A stretch of 64,000 nt of DNA, from positions 62,001-126,000 of the forward strand of contig CAMDDP010000001.1 of NCBI GenBank assembly GCA_945892775.1. The letters are read 5' to 3'. The stretch comes from Chitinophaga pinensis. GTDB lineage: Bacteria > Bacteroidota > Bacteroidia > Chitinophagales > UBA10324. The notes beneath the pieces were generated by a model, which saw only the letters and a list, made by a program, of their open reading frames with translations, was not told where the DNA came from and ran no database searches. Every line of letters starts with the position of its first letter. Position 1 is the first letter of the stretch. Shown piece after piece: positions 36,317 through 45,343 of the stretch. The position numbers and the translations under genes were made by a program.

Positions 36317-38341
36317 CTACCTCCTGTTCGGGTCAACAATAATTTTCTTCGGCTCTTTCGATTCAATGGTCATGGTTTCTCCGGTAACTTTAAAAGTAGT
36401 GCGACGGTTTTTCTGATGCTCTTCTTCATTGCATTGAACACCACTCACACATTTATTCAGAATCATGGTTTCACCATAACCTTTAGCAGTCAGTCGGGCT
36501 TTATCAATTCCGTGCGTAGCTAAATAATCAACACAACTCTGGGCACGCTTCTGCGAAAGATTCATGTTAAAATTATCATTACCTCGCGAATCGGTGTGAG
36601 AACCCAATTCCACATTCACAGTCGGATTTTCTTTCAGCAGTGTCACTAAAGTATCAAGCACTAAAGCTGCATCGGGACGAATGTTCCATTTGTTGTAATC
36701 GTAATAAATATTGCTGAGTGTGATTTGCACATTCTTGTAAATCCTATCCAACACTATTGTAACAGTTTCTTTCAGCGTATCTTTATCACTCGACGAAAAT
36801 CCAATCGACGAAAAATTTTCGCTCCGACTGAAGTAATCATTCTTGGATGCGGTGAGCTTCAATAATTTTTCCGGCTGAATGGCGAAAGTGATTTTCCCCT
36901 GCGCATCAGTCATGTACTTATTCAGTGAATCAGGCTTTCTAACAACTGTTACATCCACCACATTCACTGCTGCATTCGATAAAAATTTTGTTCCTGTAAC
37001 AGCGCTGTTAGGGTCGTTCGCCTTTTCAAAAGTTTTTTCTTTTACCAATACTTGCAATTGATAATATTTTATGCGCGGTAATTCAAACGAATAAATATCA
37101 TCGTTGCCTTTTCCATCCGGGCGACTGCTCGTAAATAGTCCCATCTGTCGCACATCTTTTTTCTTTTTATCAGGTACCGGAAGAAATATCAAACCAAAAT
37201 CATCGGCAGGCGAATTAATCGGTGCGCGCAAATTCACTGGGTTCATCCACTGCTTGCCAATTTTCGTTGCTGAAAAAATATCCAACCCGCCCATGCCCGG
37301 CTGACCATTGCTCGAAAAATAAAATTTCCCCTCTGTAATGAATGGGAAAACCTCATCGCCCGTAGTATTAATACCCGGACCCAGATTCTGCGGCTCGCTC
37401 CATCCATCTGCAGTTCGCGTTACCACAAATAAATCCTTGCCACCAAATCCTTCTTTCGTGTCGCTGCTGAAATACAATTCATTTCCGCTGCCTGATAAAA
37501 ATGGTTGCGACACATTCGTGCTATCTTCATAAAACGGAATCGTTACCGGCTCATTCCATTCACCCAACTCATTCAATGTGCTACGAAAAATTTTACAGTA
37601 ATCATTCGTGATATTATCAGTGCCGCATCGAGTAAAAAATATTTCCGTAAAATCTTTATTGAAACAAACCGCTCCCTCGTTGTATTTCGAGTTAATAATT
37701 GCGCTCAGTGGCTGCGGAGTTTTATAACTTCCGTTTTCATTGGGCTGTGAATAAAACAAATCCGAAAATTTTTCACCTGTCCATCCGTATGTCTGCGTGC
37801 CGGCAGCATCGGTGCGGTCGCTCGTAAAAATAATGGCACCGTCTTTATACAGCACTGTTCCATAATCAAATGCAGCGGAGTTGAGCGCCTCCATATTTTT
37901 CACCTCAAATGGCGAAGGATTTTTTTGCCAGTCGAATGCCTGCTGTGTACTCTTCAGTTGTTTTTTTGCATCATCGTTAAACGGATTTTGCTGAATATAT
38001 TCATTAAACTGCTCAATCGCATCCTGGTACTTGCCGTTTGCCTTTAGCATAATGGCATAATCGTAAGTGGCAATCGCATCGTAGTTCAGACCCTGCGCGG
38101 TCTTGTACCAACGCTCGGCATCAATCGTTTGATTCGAATACCGGTAACACTCTGCTATCAAAAAAGCTTTGCGCGCCTTAATGGTGGGTTCCGGCTCCGC
38201 ATCAAATTCATCCTTCAGTTTATTGGCGGCAACCGTAAATTTTTTTTCTTCATACAATGTTTCGCCGTCTTTTATTTTCTGAACTAAGAAGCACGATGAA
38301 AGAAATATTGTGAACGATAACAGAAAAAATATTCGCCGCAT
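36317..38341 (-). CDS. PorE-like lipoprotein: TPR, beta-propeller and OmpA domains
   Basis: 674 residues. A lipoprotein signal ends FLSSC, giving a lipidated cysteine at about residue 17. TPR repeats span about 28-140, a PD40 propeller about 150-425 (ELYFSSDTKEGFGGKDLFVV; FYFSSNGQPGMGGLDIFSAT), a regulatory-like Ig domain about 430-530 and an OmpA C-terminal domain with ELGSHTDSRGNDNFN and NRRTTF. This order plus lipidation matches PorE, the T9SS component that binds peptidoglycan. G+C content is clearly higher than in neighbours. It runs 6 bp before tsaE, in the same direction. Confidence 0.83.
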   Translation of the reverse strand: MRRIFFLLSFTIFLSSCFLVQKIKDGETLYEEKKFTVAANKLKDEFDAEPEPTIKARKAFLIAECYRYSNQTIDAERWYKTAQGLNYDAIATYDYAIMLKANGKYQDAIEQFNEYIQQNPFNDDAKKQLKSTQQAFDWQKNPSPFEVKNMEALNSAAFDYGTVLYKDGAIIFTSDRTDAAGTQTYGWTGEKFSDLFYSQPNENGSYKTPQPLSAIINSKYNEGAVCFNKDFTEIFFTRCGTDNITNDYCKIFRSTLNELGEWNEPVTIPFYEDSTNVSQPFLSGSGNELYFSSDTKEGFGGKDLFVVTRTADGWSEPQNLGPGINTTGDEVFPFITEGKFYFSSNGQPGMGGLDIFSATKIGKQWMNPVNLRAPINSPADDFGLIFLPVPDKKKKDVRQMGLFTSSRPDGKGNDDIYSFELPRIKYYQLQVLVKEKTFEKANDPNSAVTGTKFLSNAAVNVVDVTVVRKPDSLNKYMTDAQGKITFAIQPEKLLKLTASKNDYFSRSENFSSIGFSSSDKDTLKETVTIVLDRIYKNVQITLSNIYYDYNKWNIRPDAALVLDTLVTLLKENPTVNVELGSHTDSRGNDNFNMNLSQKRAQSCVDYLATHGIDKARLTAKGYGETMILNKCVSGVQCNEEEHQKNRRTTFKVTGETMTIESKEPKKIIVDPNRR

Positions 38342-38554
38342 GAGTTCGGAGTGTGAGTGTTTTTGTTGCGTGTAAAGTTAACGAAAAAACGGTAAGGGGG
38401 TTTTAATACAAGCATCATTAAGGTGTTCCTTTTTTTGATTACAAAAAAAGTCGGGGCTTTTTTCTTCAATATTTTATAAATACATAAAATGATGGCACGC
38501 CTAAATATTCCAACTCTGAATTTCCCAATTACATTTGTCAAAAAATAACCTGGA

Positions 38555-39697
38555 ATGGAATTTACTGTTTCCGAGAATCATAAATTAATAGAACAATCAG
38601 CACGCGACTTTGCCGAAAAATATATTCGCCCGCATGTGATGGAGTGGGATGAGGTGCAGCATTTCCCAAAAGATCTATTTAAGCAATTGGGTGAGCATGG
38701 TTTCCTCGGCGTGCTGGTGCCTGAAAGTTATGGTGGCGCAGGACTCGGATATTATGAATACATAACGGTGATAACTGAAATTTCAAAGGTGTGTGGTTCT
38801 ATCGGGTTGTCGGTGGCGGCGCATAATTCGCTTTGCACGGGTCACCTATTGCAACACGCGAGCGAGGAGCAGAAGAAAAAATATTTACCGAAGTTGGCAA
38901 CAGGTCAATGGTTGGGTGCATGGGGATTAACAGAGCCGAACACGGGTTCAGATTCGGGCAATATGAAAACCACCGCGAAGAAGGAAGGCAGCGAATGGGT
39001 ATTGAATGGAACCAAGTGCTGGATAACGCACGGCAACAGCAGTGATGTGATGGTGGTGATTGCGCGCACAGGTGAGGCGGGCGACTCGCATGGCATGAGT
39101 GCTTTTATAGTGGAGCGCGGAACACCGGGATTTTCAGCAGGGAAAAAAGAAAATAAATTGGGCATGCGTGCTTCGGAAACCACGGAAGTGATTTTTGATA
39201 ATTGCCGCATTCCGTTGGAGAATTTAATTGGGAAGGAAGGAGATGGTTTTATACAATCAATGAAGGTGCTGGATGGCGGACGGATTTCAATTGCGGCGCT
39301 TGCACTTGGCATTGCCAAAGGTGCAATGGAAGCTTCGATAAAATATTCGAAGGAGCGTCACCAGTTCAACCAACCGATTTCGCATTTCCAGGGAATTGCG
39401 TTTAAGATTGCTGATATGAAAGCGCAAATTGAAGCGGCTGAATTGCTGACTCTGCAAGCGGCGGATATGAAAATGCGTGGAGAGAAAATGACGAAGCAGG
39501 CAGCGATGGCGAAGTATTATGCTTCGGAAGTTTCAGTAAAAGTTTCGACTGATGCAGTGCAGATTTTCGGAGGCTATGGTTACACAAAAGATTTTCCGGT
39601 AGAGAAATATTACCGCGATTCGAAGCTGTGTACGATAGGAGAGGGCACTTCTGAAATTCAGAAGATAGTAATTGCAAAGAGTGTGTTGCACTCGTAA
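38555..39697 (+). CDS. Acyl-CoA dehydrogenase
   Basis: FAD-dependent alpha,beta-oxidation of an acyl-CoA, feeding electrons to the electron-transfer flavoprotein. 380 residues. ALTEPNTGSDSG-type FAD/substrate loop (here WGLTEPNTGSDSGNMKTTAK), CWITHG, RISIAALALGIAKGA and the catalytic base Glu363 in IGEGTSEIQK are intact. The sequence is closest in style to short-/branched-chain and butyryl-CoA enzymes, but chain length cannot be read from it. The gene is strikingly rich in G+C compared with most of the window, like the divergent PorE-like gene 213 bp away. Confidence 0.92.
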   Translation: MEFTVSENHKLIEQSARDFAEKYIRPHVMEWDEVQHFPKDLFKQLGEHGFLGVLVPESYGGAGLGYYEYITVITEISKVCGSIGLSVAAHNSLCTGHLLQHASEEQKKKYLPKLATGQWLGAWGLTEPNTGSDSGNMKTTAKKEGSEWVLNGTKCWITHGNSSDVMVVIARTGEAGDSHGMSAFIVERGTPGFSAGKKENKLGMRASETTEVIFDNCRIPLENLIGKEGDGFIQSMKVLDGGRISIAALALGIAKGAMEASIKYSKERHQFNQPISHFQGIAFKIADMKAQIEAAELLTLQAADMKMRGEKMTKQAAMAKYYASEVSVKVSTDAVQIFGGYGYTKDFPVEKYYRDSKLCTIGEGTSEIQKIVIAKSVLHS

Positions 39698-39784
39698 GCG
39701 GTCTGTGATTAGTTTCCGTCTTTTATAATCAGGAATACTTCGTGAGATTGTAAGTGCAGTTTGTGAATAAAAAAGGAATAGCAA

Positions 39785-42700
39785 CTATTCAGTAATCACA
39801 AGTTTTTTAGTTTGTTTTTTATTTTTGTTAACCCATTCAATCTGGTATAATCCTGGGGAAGAATTCTCAATTTTTAGTTCAATTGTGTTGGAGTTCCCTA
39901 CTTCTTTTAAATATACAATTCTACCAATCATATCAGTAATCTTAATGGTTCCAGCTTCATTTTCAGGTGTTGTAATCATGAAGTACCCATTTGTAGGATT
40001 AGGAAATATTTCGAAATCAGAATGTTTATTCCAGTCATCCATTTTGCAATTCATTTCTATAGTAAGTGATTTATAGCTACTTATTGCACAGGCATTAGCT
40101 GCCTTTACTGTAATGTTGCCTGCATAGGTGCTGAAATTTACTTGAATGCTTGTTGTTCCTTGTCCTGATACAATAATCGCATTTTTAGGAACAGACCATG
40201 TATAAGATGTAGCACCAATAACTGGTGGTGTGGAATAAATTTTTCCATTGTCATTGGCACAAATCAGATTGGGTCCACTAATACTCACCGGATTAGTTGG
40301 CTTGGAATAAACAGTTAAAATTTGCGCTGGGCTACTACCACAACTATTATTAGCTGTTACATTAATGATTCCTGAAATAAAACTTGGAGTAGTTGAAAGA
40401 TGAATTGTTGTTGTTCCTTGTCCGCTAATGAGAATCAATCCATTGGGCAATGTCCATGTATAAGAAGAAGTGTTTGAAACTGGGGCAATTGAGTAGACGA
40501 TATCAGCTGTATTGCATAAATTGTTTTTAATGCCAGTGATGGTTCCGGGTTTTGAAGGAATAGAGGAAATAGTTTTTGTTTTTAAACTACTGGATCCACA
40601 ATTATTAGATGCTGAAACATTTATTGTTCCGGAAGTAAATAGTGATGCAACATTAATAATAATTGTTTCAGTTCCTTGGCCACTTACAATAGTGGTGTTT
40701 GGTGGTGATGACCAGGTGTAAGAAGTAGCATTTGATACGGTATTTATAGAGTAAATAACACCCGATGTTCCAGGACAAACAGCAAATGATGCTCCTGTTA
40801 TAGTTCCAGGTTTTGAAGGTTTGCTCACTAAGGATTTCGATCTTAACGAACTGACACCTACACAATTTGAAGCTACAACACCTAATGAACCGCTAACCCA
40901 ATTTGTATTGAATGAAAGAACAATAGAGTTGGTTCCTTGTCCACTTATTATACTAGTATTTGCTGGAAAGGTCCAGGTATAAGATGTGGTGTTTGCAACA
41001 GGGTTTACTGAAAAAGAAGCGTTTGAGTTAGAACAATTAATTGCATTACCAATTATTGAAAGAGGAGTGGTTGGTTTAATTGTTAATACGGTGTAGGCAA
41101 GTGTATTTATTAAACTATTTCCACAGGTGTTACTGGCATAAACAATAATATTACCTGATACAGCGACGCTTGAAAAATCAACTGTTATTGTGTTGGTTCC
41201 CTGTCCACTTACAATTGTACCTCCGCTACCGACACTCCAGGTATAAGAAGTTGCATTGATGATTGAATTTACAGAATACAAAACACCAAATTGCGCCTTG
41301 CACACAGATGATGCAAATCCATTAAATAGGGGTTGTATAGGCGTTGCCCCCGAATTTAAAATATAAACCGAAGATGTATCGGCACATCCGGTTGCCGTAT
41401 CAGTTCCAGTTACTGTTACTAATGAATTTCCATTTGAAGAAATAATTAATGTGTTTCCAGTTTGGGTAATTAAAATAGCATTCGAATATTCCCAAGTATA
41501 GGTGGAGGCGCCGTTTGCAATTAGCGTTACGCTTTCACCAGGACAAACAGAATTTTTATCAGCTGTTAAATTTATAATTGGAAGCGAATGTACTTCTGCT
41601 TGAATATTAATTGAATTGGAACACGAGTTTGTATCAGTAAAAAAATAATCAATCGTTATAGGTTGATTGTAAGTAGTAACTAAAGTAGGGTTAAATGAAT
41701 TATTTACTACACCTTCCCCTGATAAAATACCACCAATCGGAACTGTTGTAATAATGACTGCCCCATCGTTTTGGCAATATGAATTTTGTAAACCAGAAAT
41801 TGAAAGTGAAGGTAAACTCCAAACAATAACACTATCTAATGAAGTTGAATTACATCCGTTGTTATCTGTTGTATTATAAGAAATAGTTATTTGTAAATCA
41901 TTGATGTTTGCCAAAGCCGGATCAAAATTATTACCGAAAATTCCGTTGCCTACAAAAATGCCACCTGATAAGGTTGCTGTAAGAGTTACGGCACTTTCTG
42001 TTTTACAATAACTATCTGCAAGTCCGATGATCGTTGCAGTTTCATGGGTGTAAACAGTTATGTCAGTTGAATCTTTTCCGACACAACCGTTGGCATCTGA
42101 ATACTGATAAAAAATGTTGGCTGAATTAATTATTCCGGCAGGGTTAAAAACCGAATCCGTTACACCCGCGCCTGAAAACACACCTCCCGTTGGATTGGCA
42201 ACAAGAGTTAGCCCATTCGCATTATCACAAATAGTTGCAGGCAAATTTGATATCACCGGAGCATTTGCACTGGTAACAGTAATAAAAGTTGAGGTTGAAT
42301 TGGAACAGCCATTCAAATCAGAGTAGTAATAAGTAATTTGAATGGGTTGATTTAATTGTGAAATCAGATTTGGAAAAAAATAATTTCCGACAATTCCATT
42401 TCCACTAAAAATTCCTCCCATGGGTGAACCACTTAACAAGATTGGATTGGATTCTTTACAAACTTGTGATGGTAATGAAGTAATAGAAACAGTAGGTAAT
42501 AAATTTACATTCACTGCAACCGTTGTTTTTCCAGTGCATCCCAGTGCATCAGAACCTGTTACTGTATAAGTTAATGATTGAGATGGCGAAGCAATTACTG
42601 CGCTTCCGATTGTTGTATTTAATGTCAAGGAAGGTGACCAAAGATAGTTCGGTGCTCCAGACGCATTTAAATTGATGTTATTTCCAATACAGATGGAAGG

Positions 42701-44110
42701 GGCTGACGGATTAATTGTTAGGGAATATTTAGGGGTTACAGTAATTGCAATTGTTGAAGCGGTTGAACAGCCATTTGCATTCACGCCAGTTACTGTATAG
42801 GTCGTGCTTGTATTAGGAGTTGCATAAACAGAGGAGCCAATTGTATTACTTAACCCCATTGTCGGAGACCATAAATATTGTGTAGCATTGCCTGTGGCCG
42901 TTAATTTAAAAATTGACATGTTAGGGGCAGGCGAACTAAGATGGCTATATAAAAAACGATGCATAAATCGAACGCATGAATCCCAATGAACAGTTCCTGG
43001 ATTTGCACCATGGCTACTATTTACATACGGTGCAAGGTGAGATTCATTTCCCAATGCATTGGCAATTCGATTGATACTATAGGATCCATAGATTGTAAAT
43101 TTTCCTTGGTATAATCCTGACACATATGGAATGGTGGGGTCATTTGTGGTGTGAAAACAATTTATTGCTGGAGAATAACTGCTGACCAAAATGTTGGTAT
43201 CAATCAGCCCACCCCAAAAAATTAAAAGCCCGTTCACCTTATTGGAGTATCCCTGATTACCTCCGCTACTCCATAGGTTACCCAGTGCAATCGTATCAAT
43301 ACTTGGAGGAAATTCGTTCTTATCCCAATAGGCAGAATACAAAGCAGTTACTGCACCTGCAGAAGTTCCGCCGATAAACATTTGGGATGTATCGACCTTG
43401 TATAACAAAGAATTTTTTCTGAAAAATCGAATGGCACAAAGCATATCCTGTGCGGCTCTATAAACAGCAATTTCGTGCTCTGCTTTTTGTTGCGGTTGTG
43501 TAATGCCAATTCTGTAGTCAATGCATGCAACAATGTAACCACGGCGTGCCATTGAATCGGCAAATGACACTTGATTCGACGCACTTTTTGTACCTTGAAC
43601 GAAAGCACCCCCATGAGCAAAAATAATGATGGGGCGAAGGTAATTTATAGGAGCATTCGGTTCATAAATGTCCATTAATAAATTCTGTTGAGTACCAATG
43701 TATGTGGTATTCTCTCCATACTGAACATTTAAAGTTGATTTAATAGATGTATAAACTCTGTTCTTATATATATTGTTTACACTGCATTGTTGAAAGCTGG
43801 TTGCATCTGCGCTCACATTTATAATTGGAGTTGCTAATACATTCACCCAAACAGAATCTTTGTAGCTATCAATACCATCGGTAACCGTAATGGAATAGAT
43901 TGTTGATGTTAATGGTGAAACAGAAATTAAAAAAGTGGTTTCTCCTGTGCTCCATATAAAGGAATTGCCAGCCACAAGCCCAGGGTCAACACTTAATTGA
44001 ATAGGGGTATTTAAACAGACTGAAAGTGTATCTGGCAACAAATTTTCAGGATTGATAGCATTTGCTGTAAAGAATAAGGAGGCAAATAAAATTACGAGTA
44101 AAATTTTCAT
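39785..44110 (-). CDS. Giant exported esterase with Ig/PKD-like repeats and T9SS sorting domain
   Basis: 1441 residues. Signal peptide 1-18 (ends FFTANA), an Ig-like stretch, then an alpha/beta-hydrolase of carboxylesterase type about 130-390 with the oxyanion loop AHGGAFVQG, the nucleophile elbow GGTSAGAV and a late SSHGANPGTVHWD. About 390-1340 are repeats: two of TYTVTG type, four of GGxFSGxG type, one more Ig-like unit and five of SYTW-SGQGT type. The last 75 residues are a type A T9SS sorting domain (FEIFPNPTNGYFMITT ... KKLVITE). It should be displayed on the surface or released. The substrate is unknown. It is transcribed alone. Confidence 0.85.
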   Translation of the reverse strand: MKILLVILFASLFFTANAINPENLLPDTLSVCLNTPIQLSVDPGLVAGNSFIWSTGETTFLISVSPLTSTIYSITVTDGIDSYKDSVWVNVLATPIINVSADATSFQQCSVNNIYKNRVYTSIKSTLNVQYGENTTYIGTQQNLLMDIYEPNAPINYLRPIIIFAHGGAFVQGTKSASNQVSFADSMARRGYIVACIDYRIGITQPQQKAEHEIAVYRAAQDMLCAIRFFRKNSLLYKVDTSQMFIGGTSAGAVTALYSAYWDKNEFPPSIDTIALGNLWSSGGNQGYSNKVNGLLIFWGGLIDTNILVSSYSPAINCFHTTNDPTIPYVSGLYQGKFTIYGSYSINRIANALGNESHLAPYVNSSHGANPGTVHWDSCVRFMHRFLYSHLSSPAPNMSIFKLTATGNATQYLWSPTMGLSNTIGSSVYATPNTSTTYTVTGVNANGCSTASTIAITVTPKYSLTINPSAPSICIGNNINLNASGAPNYLWSPSLTLNTTIGSAVIASPSQSLTYTVTGSDALGCTGKTTVAVNVNLLPTVSITSLPSQVCKESNPILLSGSPMGGIFSGNGIVGNYFFPNLISQLNQPIQITYYYSDLNGCSNSTSTFITVTSANAPVISNLPATICDNANGLTLVANPTGGVFSGAGVTDSVFNPAGIINSANIFYQYSDANGCVGKDSTDITVYTHETATIIGLADSYCKTESAVTLTATLSGGIFVGNGIFGNNFDPALANINDLQITISYNTTDNNGCNSTSLDSVIVWSLPSLSISGLQNSYCQNDGAVIITTVPIGGILSGEGVVNNSFNPTLVTTYNQPITIDYFFTDTNSCSNSINIQAEVHSLPIINLTADKNSVCPGESVTLIANGASTYTWEYSNAILITQTGNTLIISSNGNSLVTVTGTDTATGCADTSSVYILNSGATPIQPLFNGFASSVCKAQFGVLYSVNSIINATSYTWSVGSGGTIVSGQGTNTITVDFSSVAVSGNIIVYASNTCGNSLINTLAYTVLTIKPTTPLSIIGNAINCSNSNASFSVNPVANTTSYTWTFPANTSIISGQGTNSIVLSFNTNWVSGSLGVVASNCVGVSSLRSKSLVSKPSKPGTITGASFAVCPGTSGVIYSINTVSNATSYTWSSPPNTTIVSGQGTETIIINVASLFTSGTINVSASNNCGSSSLKTKTISSIPSKPGTITGIKNNLCNTADIVYSIAPVSNTSSYTWTLPNGLILISGQGTTTIHLSTTPSFISGIINVTANNSCGSSPAQILTVYSKPTNPVSISGPNLICANDNGKIYSTPPVIGATSYTWSVPKNAIIVSGQGTTSIQVNFSTYAGNITVKAANACAISSYKSLTIEMNCKMDDWNKHSDFEIFPNPTNGYFMITTPENEAGTIKITDMIGRIVYLKEVGNSNTIELKIENSSPGLYQIEWVNKNKKQTKKLVITE
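40080..41380 (-). repeat. Five tandem PKD-like units in the giant esterase gene
   Basis: The block TSYTW...SGQGT...ASNxCG recurs five times; the aligned ISGQGT codons lie near 40155, 40413, 40671, 40932 and 41196, a period of 258-264 bp (86-88 residues). Copies differ at many positions, so this is old duplication, not a recent array. Confidence 0.8.
41600..42490 (-). repeat. Four tandem Ig-like units in the giant esterase gene
   Basis: A second unit type, GGIFSGNGIVGNxFxPxL followed by a Tyr-rich strand and NGCSNS, recurs four times with a period of roughly 230-250 bp. The copies are diverged at the DNA level. The family resembles Bacteroidota surface-protein repeats of unknown ligand. Confidence 0.7.
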
Positions 44111-44328
44111 AAAAAAAATAAATGAGCATGTAAAATAAATAATTACAATTAATTTTAATAATTTATTATCAGTTATGTAAAACTGGGATGGCGTTTTTTA
44201 ACCCTGGCGGCTTGTTCGTATGGTTTGTTATTATCATTTCTTTTGTTGTTGCTTAAAATTTAATAAAAAATGAATGACCAAGCTATTGGGGTTTAATTAT
44301 TTTAGCCGCCTCAAAAAAAACATCGAGC

Positions 44329-45300
44329 ATGAAAGGTCCAGTTTCACAATTCATTACCCATCACTATAGACATTTTAATTCGGCTGCCTTGATTGATGCA
44401 GCAAAAGGATACGAAACACATTTAACCGAAGGCGGAAAAATGATGGTGACTCTTGCAGGAGCAATGAGCACTGCCGAGTTAGGAATTTCATTTGCTGAAA
44501 TGATTCGTCAGGGAAAAGTTGATATAATCTCCTGCACCGGAGCGAACCTGGAAGAAGATATTATGAATCTGGTTGCACATTCACATTATAAGCGCGTGCC
44601 TAATTATCGTGAGTTAACTCCGCAGGATGAATGGGATTTATTAGAGCATCATTACAATCGTGTAACAGATACTTGTATTCCGGAAGAAGAAGCATTTCGC
44701 CGCTTGCAAAAGCACATTCATAAAATATGGAAGGATGCAGAGACGAAAGGGGAAAGATATTTTCCGCACGAATACATGTACAAGATTTTGCTTAGTGGTG
44801 AGTTGGAACAGTATTACGAAATTGACCCGAAGGATTCATGGATGCTTGCCGCGGCGCAAAAAAATATCCCCATCATTGTTCCAGGATGGGAAGATTCTAC
44901 CATGGGAAATATTTTCGCTTCGTACTGCATCAAGGGCGAACTGAAACCTTCCACGATGAAATCAGGAATTGAATACATGGTTTGGTTGACTGAATGGTAC
45001 CGAAATAATTCATCAGGAAAAGGAGTAGGATTTTTTCAAATCGGCGGCGGAATTGCAGGTGATTTTCCAATCTGTGTGGTGCCAATGATGTATCAGGATC
45101 TGGAATGGCACGATGTTCCTTTCTGGAGTTATTTCTGCCAGATAAGTGACTCTACTACTTCGTATGGCTCTTACAGCGGCGCAGTTCCGAATGAAAAAAT
45201 TACCTGGGGAAAACTGGATATCAATACACCGAAGTTTATTGTGGAGAGTGATGCAACTATTGTTGCGCCCCTGATATTTGCCTACATACTTGGGTGGTAA
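44329..45300 (+). CDS. Deoxyhypusine-synthase-like enzyme
   Basis: 323 residues of the deoxyhypusine synthase family, which uses NAD and spermidine to move an aminobutyl group to a lysine or an amine. LAGAMSTAELGISFAEMIRQ opens the NAD region, CTGANLEEDIMNLVAH follows, and the catalytic lysine K295 is in ITWGKLDI, aligned with the active Lys of human DHS (SWGK). ESDATIVAPLIFA ends the fold. Bacteria lack eIF5A, the classical substrate, so activity as a homospermidine-type synthase or with another acceptor is inferred. It is transcribed alone; its neighbours are exported proteins and give no clue. Confidence 0.88.
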   Translation: MKGPVSQFITHHYRHFNSAALIDAAKGYETHLTEGGKMMVTLAGAMSTAELGISFAEMIRQGKVDIISCTGANLEEDIMNLVAHSHYKRVPNYRELTPQDEWDLLEHHYNRVTDTCIPEEEAFRRLQKHIHKIWKDAETKGERYFPHEYMYKILLSGELEQYYEIDPKDSWMLAAAQKNIPIIVPGWEDSTMGNIFASYCIKGELKPSTMKSGIEYMVWLTEWYRNNSSGKGVGFFQIGGGIAGDFPICVVPMMYQDLEWHDVPFWSYFCQISDSTTSYGSYSGAVPNEKITWGKLDINTPKFIVESDATIVAPLIFAYILGW

Positions 45301-45343
45301 TTTCATTTTATCTCTTACATTCGTCAAATAAAAATTTTCTTCT

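Noticed and set aside
40080-42490. CRISPR-like or mobile repeat array
   Set aside because: Periodic at 240-264 bp but in frame and diverged, so it is protein domain repetition, not a CRISPR array or mobile element.
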